Shown here in pieces: positions 21,701-33,700 of a stretch of DNA of 64,000 bases (positions are counted from its first letter, which is position 1; each line of letters begins with the position of its first letter). The translations under genes and the position numbers were made by a program. The DNA lies in the NCBI GenBank assembly GCA_934045905.1, contig OW203769.1, positions 30,947,910-31,011,909 on the forward strand, given 5' to 3'. Source of the stretch: Leuctra nigra. Lineage: Eukaryota > Arthropoda > Insecta > Plecoptera > Leuctridae. The notes beneath the pieces are model-generated. The model did not search any database and was not told the DNA's origin. It saw only the letters and a list, made by a program, of their open reading frames with translations.

Positions 21701-24700
21701 AGAATTCAATAGTTCAATTATGGAATTCCTAATGAAGGAAAGGGAAGCAAGAGAAAAGGAAAAGCGAGAACAACAAGAGAAAGAAACTATCAAGGAAATG
21801 AATAGGAAACTAGAAAAACAGAAGGAAAAGGAGGAAAGTAAAAACGAAAAACAGAAGGAAAAAGAAGAAAGGGATAAGAAAGACGAAGAGAGAGGAAAGG
21901 AAATACGGGAGTTGCTATTAGAAACAAAAAATGAATTCAGGGAGATCGCGAGTAAATTTGAAGCTGGATTGAAAAAGGTTGAAACTAGGGTCACAAATGT
22001 AGAGGAAAGAGTACAACAAGTAAATGATAAAGTCGACACAGAGTTGGAGGTCATTAAGTCTTACGTAGAATCAATCGGAGCACAGACGAGCAGTGTTGAG
22101 GAAAAAGTAAATACCGGATTGGTAAAGATAAACACTGAGATCGATGAGCGTGACAAGAAACTCAGCCTGGAGATATTTTCATTAAGCTCGCGATTTGAAA
22201 GAAAGGATAAAGAGAAGAATGAAAGCATTTCAGCTATGAAGGAGAAAATAGAGGACGTAAGTAAGAAAGTAGATGAAAATGCAAAGAAGACTGGAACAAC
22301 ATCAAATGTCATCTGTCACGCAAATAACGAGTTGCAATTTGCAAAACATTGTACTGAGTCGCTGATACAAGAGGCAATAAGATTTAATGGGGAAGAGAGT
22401 TGCCCAATAAACGCAATGCAATTTTTGAAGCTAATCAAAGAGCGTTTTTCAACATTCAATGTGAATAACAATCAGAAGCTGGGAATCATTGTCAAGTGTT
22501 TACATGGAAAAGCAGCAGACTGGTATGTAAATAATCCCGTTGAGAACATTGACAAATTTGAAGAGGCTTTTAAAGAGAAATATTGGTCGCAAACTGTACA
22601 GCATCAGCTCATTAGATCAATCTATGCTGGAGAATACAAAATTAGTTCGAACCTAAACATGGTGACCTATGTCAATCGGATTATCAACAAGGCAAAATAT
22701 GTGACAGAGTTGGTCAATATGACGGAACAAGTTTTGGTTGGAATATTGATTAATCACTTACCACCAAACATCAGGGTGATAGTGCGAGGCAAAGTCAAAA
22801 CTAAAGACGAATTGATCAAGGAGCTGACTGACTTAGAGCATGATGAATTCACTGAAAAACTAATCAGAGATCCCAAGCAATATGAGCCAATTCGTAACGG
22901 GAACGGTTACAATGACAATAGGAACGGCTATAATAACAGGAATAGTTATGACAGAAATTACAATAACAACAACTACGGGAGAAACAGTCACGACAGAAAT
23001 GGCTATAACAGAAATGGGCATGGTAACGGGAATAATAATAATCGTCCACCAGAGTCCGATACGAAGGAAACGAAAAATGAAAATTCGGGAAACGAACAGG
23101 GGTCGGCACAGAATGGAAAGTAGAGAAGGGACAAGATTTTGCGTCGACCGAAAAGACACGTTTCAAAGAGAGAAAAGAAGAGATTAGAAGAATACAGAAG
23201 AAAGAGCGTGAGGATCTTAAAGAGTATATACGCAGATCTTCAAGACGGTGGAAGAAAGAGATGGATGAGCGAGAAGCTGCCAGAGAAGCAGAGGTTTCTG
23301 CAAAAGAAAAGCAACTTCAAATAGATTTTTTGCTTTTCAAGAAAGGGATTGAAGACGCTGCTGCTTGCAAGACGTTGCAATCACAAGAGAGTACAGAGGG
23401 GGGCTGTGTGCCAGAAGAAATTGTCCAGAATAAAATTGAAAGTTTGGATGGACCAGACAAAGAAGAAGTTGATGAAAGTAGGCGTGAATTTACTGAGATG
23501 AAGAAAGATGAAAATGTATTTCGAAGGAAGAATTTTGAAGACAATTGCGAGGTAGTATTGCCACAAGTGAGCGAGAAGGAAGAATTACAGATTCCGATTG
23601 CGAATCAAGATGATTTCGACAGAGTTCGAACAGTTGAAGAAATTGGCGATGTTTTGAAATCTATAGGCGACTTTAAAAGTAATGGTGAAAAGTTTCACGA
23701 CGAGAAAAATGACAAGGTGATTATGAATGAAAACGATGATGTTTTGAAGAAAGGGTTGAATAATGATTTGAGAGAAGAAGACGAAAATGTTTGCTTGCAA
23801 GATGGACTGCAAATGAACGTACGAGAACTGAAGAAGAAAGCTGACGAAAATGAAAACTACACATCGACCACTGCTCAAGAAAACAGGGAAAATTCAATTC
23901 GGAAACAGCTACATGAAGAAATTTCAAGGGTGAAAACTCAAGACGAAACAGAAGAAGGAACGATTTCATTTCCATTCGATCGTGGACGGAAGAAAGAAAT
24001 CAATACGTCGAACAAATGATTCCCACTGATGACAACAGCAATGTAATGTTGATGTTTGGTATGATGACCCAGCAAAAGTAGGTCACTAGGCCAATAACGG
24101 GATTGTGATAAGAGAGAGGGTTGAGTTGAGCATCGTTTCCGGGAAGTAGGATGAGGTTTGTTTTTGTTTTGGTAGGTGGAGGGGTGAGTTCATTCATTCA
24201 GGTTTAGATTAGACAGCTGTAAGGGGAAATAAACTTGCATCTGTTGAAGGAAACTTTTTGTTTGTCAAAAGGAAGAAATTATTCCTGCTAGATAGTCCAG
24301 TCTCTATGTGAATCCTTGTTTTATCACCATTTTCTCATTCAAAATTTCAATGTGTTCGAAATTTGACTTCATTCAAAAGGTGAACAACAAGAATTCAGGG
24401 GGCTCTGTAACAAGTTGGCCTATCTAGGTTAGAAAATTAACTTTAAAAAATAATAATGTTTGCTTGAAATAGGTTTAAAGAATGAACAAGCTTGTAGCAT
24501 GGCATTCTTAGAGTCAAGGTTAACTGAACACAAAGTAATTAATTAGAATCATTATGTAAACTTACAATCTTTAAAATTCAACAGCAATCAAAAAAAATAG
24601 ACAAAAATATAACGAGCAATCAAATAAGTTTAACAATGTGCAATTATATCAAGAAAGTGAGTGAATCCATATAAAAAGTATGTGACCTTACCTAAATTGT

Positions 24701-27700
24701 GATGTCACCACGTAATAACAAGTGAACCAGTCATTGTGATAACGCTACAAAACCAGTCAGCCAGACTAGTTTTCAGTGATTCCAAGAAAAGCATGGGCCT
24801 ACGTGCAGAAAGAAAGTCGTTTCGCGGGCTTTAGAAATGACAGAATGCCTAAAAATAGCTACCACGTGTACGAAACCAACCAATCAGGTTCTTTGGAGGG
24901 AAAACGATGTCAGAGGGTATAAAACGTCAGGCTACCAGCCAAACATCATCAGTCGGAGTTTTCTCAGAGCAGTGAGACCTGCCTCGCGAACCGTGAAGCC
25001 TGGTGCACGCAACATAGTATAATTTCAGCGAGACAGTGCCGATGTGATCGAAGGTAAACATTAAAATAACATTTTTGTATAAACGTCAACCCAGTAAATT
25101 CAAACTTCAAGCCTAATGCTGAGGCAAATAATATCGCATTAAGACAATTTCAAGTTACAAGTGATCAACTGAACAGTTTCAACATTAAAGTCAGTAAATG
25201 TTAAAGTATAAAAGTTAGTGAATTGCAACTCCGGGAGAAACCGACGAGTCTGCAGCCACGAACGTCATCAGCCTGAGCCAACTTGATCCAACTGCTCGAG
25301 GAGGTCACTCCTTGTGCACGGACTGCTGGACGTCCTGGTAACCAAGGGGTTATTAGACAACATCATCGCATCGCAGCTGAAGGAGGTGACATATCCAGTC
25401 ATTTCATTCTGCTGGTGGACTGGAGTTCACGGGACACACTACGCAAGAGTCAACGCCATCCACTTGTTTACGCGGAAGTAAACAAACCAGACGACATCAT
25501 CACTACTGCCGACGTATCGAACGTAATATTGTTTCATAATTTTTGATTGCTCTTTTCACATCAATGAACATTTATTTTCTCTGTAATAAACAAATTATAA
25601 TATTGCTGATTCTTTGTGTTCTACCCTCTGAGCCAAATCCCGCAGGTTTCAACATCATTCATCGTTTGTAACCCTCAAAGCATAATGTGGCGATATCGAT
25701 ATAATAATATTTTCGTTTCATCTGATTGCATACAACATTATTTATTTTAAAATGCAATTCATTAAAAGTAACATGACACGCTGGTTATAAATGAATGTGT
25801 CACAGAGATACTCGGTCTTGCTATGCACACGCGCAGTGCAAGGTTGTGAATTATCTTGCAACCAGACCCGGGTACAGAGACTGGTGCAATGACAGTACTT
25901 GCATCATGCAGAGGAACCACTTGTAGCACGCGATTCATGTCATGATGATACATAAGTACTGACGGGAATGTCTGTGAGACATGTTGATGATTTTAGGTGG
26001 TGCAAGCGCTTGGTCGGCCTTTTTAGAAAATTGTTAGAAAAAATAGTTTCATAAGATGGGTGTAACTTTGATAGGATGTTCACATGATCAATCTGATTGT
26101 AAATTAGAAGCACTTTTTTATTTTTGCTTCTTGCATTGTTAATGCAAGCACCTGTACGGGTTATTCAACAAAACCACGCAAAACTATGACATTTCCGATA
26201 CGATTGGAGACTACAAGCCCGTGAACTAATTGATCTCAAATTTTAATCATGATTAGATAATTTACAATAAAATTTCATACGGTACCCAGCGAGACAAGAA
26301 AATATACAATTTTTCACCAAAAATCAACTAATTATTACTAGGTAACTAACAAAGCAAAAAATTAAAATGCATACCATGTAATAACCCTTACTTTGTCTTT
26401 TATCTAATTATCATTAAAATTTCAAATCATTTCGTCATCCCATTTTGTCACCCGATGCAACCTCGCGATCCGTCGCTCGCACAGAGCGTTTTCGTGCCCG
26501 ACTAATGCTGACCACATAGTAGAAGCAAAGTTATGACAGTAAGCGATGAAGATGTAGAGAAAGGTTCAATACACTTGATGCTTTTCTTGCTGTTTCGATA
26601 CTCAAAACAGTGTGCTAAATATATACATTTATATTTTGTGTTTCCCTCTAAAACTGACAAACCGCCCGATGCCGGCAAGAAAAGTATGACCGCTATTTTT
26701 ATTTTATTTTGTAAAATAAATTTATCGAGTGCACCGCTATAGGTATAATAGGTTGTGCTAGGGGAAATGCAGGAGAATGTGATTTGTAATTATCATGGTA
26801 AATACACATCTGAAAACATACTTTAGGAGATTGACAAAGAAATGGTTCAGGCTGTTGTGGTGTCACTGTTCAAGATATGTTTTAGTCTGAATCAGATAGC
26901 ACTTGCCAACATGTATCTAGTTTCCAGAGCTGTTTTTTTTTATAAAATCTTTATTCACACATGTACATGGATTTACCATCACAGTTGATATACAAACAGA
27001 AAAAGTAAATAATAGGAATACTTAGAATCTAATAAAGAAATCAGGGTCTTTAACTACCAGGCATAAGATTTTTGTATTTAAATTATTGATAACAGTACTG
27101 GGGCTGGATTCACAAAAGGTTTTAAGCCTTTAGTTTTAGTTTTATAGCATTAAAGATAGTTTAGATAGTTTTAGCATTAAAACTATCAATATATCTATAA
27201 CCATGATATTACCATGTTAAAACTTGGTATTTAATCATTATAAATGACGATCTGTATAATTGTATTCATAAAGATATGCCGGTAAAACATGGTAATAGCT
27301 AATATTGATATTAGTTTTTTCGGTTATAAAGTTATACTTCTTCGTGAATCCAGCCCCTGGGTTAGAAAAGAAGTGTTGAATTTCGGAAAAAGTGCGAAAA
27401 ACCGAAGGAAAATTCCAGAGCTGTAAAGTACAGTAACTAAATAGGTATCTCTATCAAGTTAATAACACTGGAAGTTGCCTCCATTGCTTGTCTCGTTACT
27501 CCTTATCTCAAGTACCTGCGCACATGTCAGAAGTTCAACTGCATCTCGGTGCATCAAGGTGCATCAAGGTGCTAAATCTCATGCAACAGGTGCGATGAAA
27601 CCCGACTATTTGTACCGTGGAACCTGTTACTTGGACATAGAATGTCCAATGATTGGGAGATTGATGAAGCCATGATTAAGATGTTGAAGACAGAAACATA

Positions 27701-30700
27701 ATTGATGTTCAACAGTTGGTTAAACTTATTGACTGTCCCAATAAAGATGGTCCCGGTTCGATTCCGGCAAAGGTCATTTCTTATTGAGTTCATTCCCTGG
27801 TTACACAGTAGAGAGGCAAATGATGGGAAGGTTTCCTACAAATACATCGTCCATGTCACAGCGGTCTTGACTAAAACAAAACGAACACATTTTATTCGAT
27901 CTCAAATCCCATGAGACAGTATCTACAGATACATGATTATTTATATTGATTGTGCCGTTTCATTATTTGATCATATCAAAATAGCTCAAATTTGCAAATA
28001 TCAGTTCTCTGAGTTTTTAAGGGGGGGGGGGGGGCTGAATGTATCCTGGGAAAGTTTGCTAACCCTGAAATACACCGACAAATAAAGTTAAGATTTTCAA
28101 AAATGTTTTATTATTTTGAGAATATCACAATGTAAAATACTTATAAAATAGGATACCTATAATACATGTTCAAAAAAAAATAATCTTGTTCACGGAATAA
28201 TTATAATATATGAGTCTTATATGCACAAATTACAACATGTGACTTCAATAACCTACTTCCAATTCATTCTCTACTTATTTTAGTATTCATTCATCTTATC
28301 ACATTTGAATTTAATCTACTTCTTCTTATCAATTTGATTGTGTGCAATTTTCTTCCGAGTACTCTTGGGTACAATGGACTAAATAGTTGATAAGTTGTGA
28401 AAATCAGAAAACAAGTTATGTGTCGCGACTGCATGCGTCATTAGCCTAGTTGCAGAACAGTGCGACGATAAATAACAAGAACATGTCTGTACCTCGGAGG
28501 TACAAGGGCGGAAGTCCATTTCAATGATTCTTGAGGTGAGCTCAAATAGAGTATTTCAGCCGTCATCCAATAATATTTGTAATGGTGACATGAGTCATTG
28601 TGTAAGAGAATATACTTCATAATAACTGTATTTTGATAGACTTCCGGCCTTCCACCTCTGAGGTACAGATATTATTCAAAATATTTGTATGAACTTGAAG
28701 TCAAGTAGAATATTAAGAGGCCTGAGTAGTAATTCTCTACATCCGATCAAAAAAATAGTTAGGACACGAGAACACTCCTTACACCATTCATGTTGAGTTA
28801 TCCAATACGAAGTATGAAGGACATTCACTGCATACATTCAGTCAATAGAATTTGATTTTGCAGTGTTTTATTTAAAAAATCACGATTTTCATCTCGTGAA
28901 AATCAAATGTGAAAACTGTCAAAACCAAGTGCTTTTATGTTAAATATTACATTCATAATAGTAGATATAATTAATATTTCAACATTTCGTTGAAAAGATG
29001 AAGAAAGACCGCATGTTTTGTTGGCCAAATTGTGTCAGGTTTGTGGATGCATGTGCACTTTTATTAGAGTAAAGTTTGCTGTTCTTAGCTGCTCGTAGGA
29101 TTTTCTTCAACTTCAGGTCTTGATTTGAGAATATTTAGGTGCAATGAAGTAAAATCATCTTCAAAGTTATTCTGGCAGTTCTTTTCTGCGTAGATTAGTT
29201 CCAACAGACGTGTCCTAACTTATCTGATGAGTGAGAAGTATTTGCTAAACTGAACCCTTCCAAGTGAAAATGTTGTCACTACGCCTGAACCTTAAATAGA
29301 CGATAATTGTCCCGTCTCCTCGCTTACATACACATAAAGAAGCTCCATCACTGCGTCACAATCATCGTCAATACGTAACTAAGATTCTCACTGCCACAGT
29401 CCTCACTTCTCTCTCATATACACATAAAGAAGCTCCATCACTGCGACACAATCATGGTCAACACGTAACTAAGATTCTCACTGCCACACTCCTCACTCCT
29501 CTCCATCATACAGAGTATACTCTTGGCTCTGGCCCGGATTCTCTGCCACATGCTTCCGAGCTTTTCCAGGTTCCACGTGTAGGACGCCTCGGCATACGCC
29601 GTCAGGGCTGCCACCAGAACAGCCACTTCTGCGGCGATCACAGCACTGTCGTTCCTCGCACGTATTGTTTCCAGCTGTTGGCAGAACTGCACGGCGTCTG
29701 ACAGGGACGCCATGTTGCTTTTGCGACGGAGGTTGATTCACTACTGGAACATTTATCTCAATTAGCTCTTATAAGTTTAGATAAAGGATATCTGCAGTTA
29801 TTGTTTGATAAGGTATGTTGACCGCAATTCTTTGGTACGGAAGTTGAAAAACCACCTATTTCTTATCTAAGTGTAATGCACCGCTTACTTATCTGTGCTA
29901 ATTTATTTATTATACAAATATCAACCTATTTACAACTAGTGATTCATTGTAACTTGACGCATGAAGATATTGTCCTATTAATTGGAAAACGCTCTGTGTA
30001 ACGCGTTGATGAGCGAGGCATTTTCATGCATGTAGGTATGCTGTACATGAGTTGCTGCCACTGTTGCTGATCACTTGTAAATAATATGATTTCGTCTTCA
30101 TTACAGTGGCAGCAACTCATGTACAGCATACCTACATGCATGAAAATTACTCGCTCATCAACGCGTTACACAGAGCGTTTTCTTGACTCGCTGATGAGCG
30201 AGTCATTTGCCATACTATGCAACTTTATTGATGAATTAATTTTAACATCATTTAAAAAAATCACACATTTTTTATTTTATTTATATTTATAGGTCCATCG
30301 GTTTCATTGGAAATTGGAATTATGTTGTTTAGTTACTATTACGCTGGCTACATTCATTCCTCTCTAAGCCATTACCATAGCAACGAAATCTTCTACGAAT
30401 GTGTATAAAATACTTATATATGGACCACGTTCACTACATTTTATGTATAGCAGTAGGCAGAAATTAGTTTAACAATTTTGACATTGACAGGAGTGGTTAA
30501 ATTATTTTGATGTTCGGCCAGTGATTATTTTTGCTGTTTGGCGATGCTTTCTTGGAAGTTTTAGTAAATGTAAGGTTTTGTGGCAATCTTCCCAGTTTAT
30601 GAAGAAAATTTGAACTCTACCGTGATCCGGCAAGTGGTTATTCAGCGATTATTTACGGAATTTCGGTTAGACCATGCTTAGATGTTCTGTACATACCGGT

Positions 30701-33700
30701 GCTCGCTTATCAACGCGTTACATCAAGCGTTTACCTAGTTTAGCAAATTGTACAGCACACCCCAGTACAATGTGCATTACATTTCCAATGAATCGACAGT
30801 ACAATGGATTTGTATCAAGTATTTTAGGAAGTTCATTGTTACACTCTAAAACCAGAATATAGCTCTATAACTATTAACTACCTGACTGGCCGATAATTTT
30901 GCCAATTGCAAGTTGATTGGACAAAGATTGCATTTTCACTTTTATTGACGATTTCGTTCAAAAAGTACAACCCATTGATTTCCTAGTATGATAAGTGTTT
31001 TCAAACACGGAAAAACGTATTGTTACTATTAAAGTATTATGTGTTTTGTTAAAATAACGATACTTTTCCCCCGCGAAAATCATACCGCTTGCTTGACTTG
31101 ACACTGTAACTAAAAAGGTCCACGTATCTTTCCCGAGGCATCTTAAAATTCCAATAAATAACATCGGCAATGTACTAATTTGTCAGAAGTTATTATAACA
31201 TGTTTAAAGACAATCGAAATTAAATATCACTTCATTTTATAATTCGCAAATTTGAATTCCACGTATAGGCTGTGTTAACATTTGGGCTCGGCAAATAGGT
31301 CCATGTGGATGTTCCAAGACAATGGGATGCTGCTCAAGATCAAGTTCATCTCGACCACGTTGCACCTGACACGGGTGATGCCGGAATCTTGGAGATTGTG
31401 TTTCAGATGTAGCAAGGGCAGGGTCAGGGTGGGGTTGCCAACTCCAGACATTGCAACTTAGTCAGGAGGGAACGCCGGGGTGACTCGGGGCGAGGCAGCC
31501 AACATTATGCAAGCTGCATGTTTTGGAAATTGATGATATGAATAGACTATTGAACCTCAAAAACGCTACAAATGTCAGCATAATACATTCATAAGTATCA
31601 AGCAAATCGCATATATCACGTCATGGGTTTCTTACAGAAAACAGCAATGATTTATTTGGTAAAGCAACATGATATCGCTCGAATCGCATTATAAAATTAA
31701 AAACCAACAAGTGTCTTATGACCAGGGGTAGGCCAAGCAACGAAGCATTTAACCCGGGACAAATTGCAAGATTTGTCTTTTTCATCAGACCTTATTCAGA
31801 AAAATTCGCTGATTACAACAAAAAAAAGTTTTACGCAGAGATGTGAAGGGAAATTGCCCAAAATTACGTGTAAAGTTCAAACTTTGAGAACATAAAATAT
31901 TTTTTTTAAGAATCACAGGACACATTTTGATATTTGTTTTCAATAAAAGGTATGTATTTTATTAGGATACAATAGTCGAAAAAAAATTGGGTGATAATAT
32001 TAATTATTTTTGGATTTATTCAATTATTTAATAAAATGACGTCATTTAAATAATTAGTCGTAGTGACGTAACTAAAGGAGCTAGAATCAATGTTTTTACA
32101 GGAAAATGTTGGTAATAAAGCCTTATATTTTTGGTATGAATATGATCAAAAGTTCACCACGCATCTACTAATTGTTGTCAAACAAAATTTTAATCAAATT
32201 ATATGAAAAATAAACATCAATATAACGCAATTATTGGCATAACGGCGGAACTGTTTGATCAGAAAATGTTGTCACTTAAAGAATTTTGGCGCTTGATAAA
32301 ACCTAGCCCAAAGAGAGATTTGGGACGCTATTTTGAAACCGGAAGTGGCATCATCTTGAAAACGGCTGGACCGATAATAACGGAACTGGTGGCAATCGAC
32401 TCCAACGGTCATATGACAGTACAGATCAATAGTAAAACCAGAAATTACCAATAAAAAATACCGGAAATTACGTCACAAATATTCAAAATTCTTCTAAAAC
32501 TCCCTATTTAACAATAAGTACATTAAATAAATACATAAATGCATATCTTTATGAATTAAATTGTAAAAGTCGCTATTTATAATGATAAAATAATAAGTTT
32601 TAACATGGTTATATCATGGTAATAAAAATATTGGTACCTAGTTATAATGCTGTACCAACATAAAATTATGCCGGCATAAGGCTTAAAACCTTTTCTAATT
32701 CCAGACACAGAGTGGTATCCACTGAATTAATTGGTATTTGATTTCATTCCAATACGTTTCCTTTTGCCTGGAAGCTAAAGACCCTGATTTCTTTATTAGT
32801 TTCTAAGTATTCTTATTATTCATTTTTTCTGATTGTATATCAACTGTGATTGTAAATCTATGTACATGTGTGAATAAAGATTTTATAAAAAAAACGTTTC
32901 CGAGCTATGGAATCACTTCCGGTTCTCAAAATGGCGACTGAAAACAATGCCACATAGATTTTTTTTAATAAATTCATATATTACATTATAACAAGCCAGA
33001 ATAATGTATTTATTGTTGAACAGGGGGTTTAGAAGAAATTTGAATACTTGTGACGTCATTTCCGGTATTTGTTATTGGTAATTTCTGGTTTTACTATTGA
33101 TCTGTTTTGTCATATGACCGTTGGAGTCGATTGCCACCAGTTCCGTTATTATCGGTTCAGCCGTTTTCAAGATGATGCCACTTCCGGTTTCAAAATGGCG
33201 TCCCAAATCTCTCTCTGGGCTAGGTTTTATCAGGCACCAAAATTCTATAAGGGACAACATTTCCTGATCAAACAGTTCCGCCGTTATGCCAATAATTGCG
33301 TTATATTGATGTTTAATTTTTCATATAATTTGATTAAAATTTTGTATGACAACAATTAGTAGATGCGTGGTGAACTTTTGATCATATTCATACCAAAAAT
33401 ATAAGGCTTTATTACCAACATTTTCCCGTAAAATCATTTATTCTAGCTCCTTTAGTTACGTAACTACGACTAATTATTTAAATGACGTCATTTTATGAAA
33501 TCATTGAATAAATCCAAAAATAATTAATATTATCACCCATTTTTTTTTCGAGTATTGTATCCTAATATAATACATACTTTTTATTGAAAACAAATATCAA
33601 AATGTGTTCTGTGATTCTAAAAAAAACATATTTTATGTTCTCAAAATTTGAACTTTACACGTAATTTTAGACAATTTCCCTTCACATCTCTGCGTAAAAC

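Larger units (their letters stand above)
20002..25655 (+). mobile_element. Complete young LTR retrotransposon, gag-bearing but lacking pol
   Basis: LTRs 20006-21251 and 24406-25651 (1246 bp each) start TGTAAC and end TTTCA. Reading them side by side shows only two substitutions (near 20983/25383 and 21237/25637). They are flanked by the 4-bp duplication acat (20002-20005, 25652-25655). The primer site at 21253 (tggcgcccaacgtg) fits tRNA-Lys. The internal 3.15 kb encodes Gag and one further -1 frame ORF. I see no protease, reverse transcriptase, RNase H, integrase or envelope. Gypsy-type by primer, TSD and Gag. Mobilisation would need enzymes from a partner element. It lies in the intron of gene 2 in the same orientation. 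Confidence 0.93.

Noticed and set aside
21480..24405. Possibility of a retrovirus-like element with envelope
   Set aside because: No signal peptide, transmembrane segment or third ORF before the 3' LTR; only Gag and the charged -1 ORF are present.
32203..33260. Similar 60-80-codon frames in both arms of the foldback (SLKEFW / SLIEFW...)
   Set aside because: They are mirror copies in the inverted arms. Their differences are mostly amino-acid changing, so there is no sign of selection on a protein.
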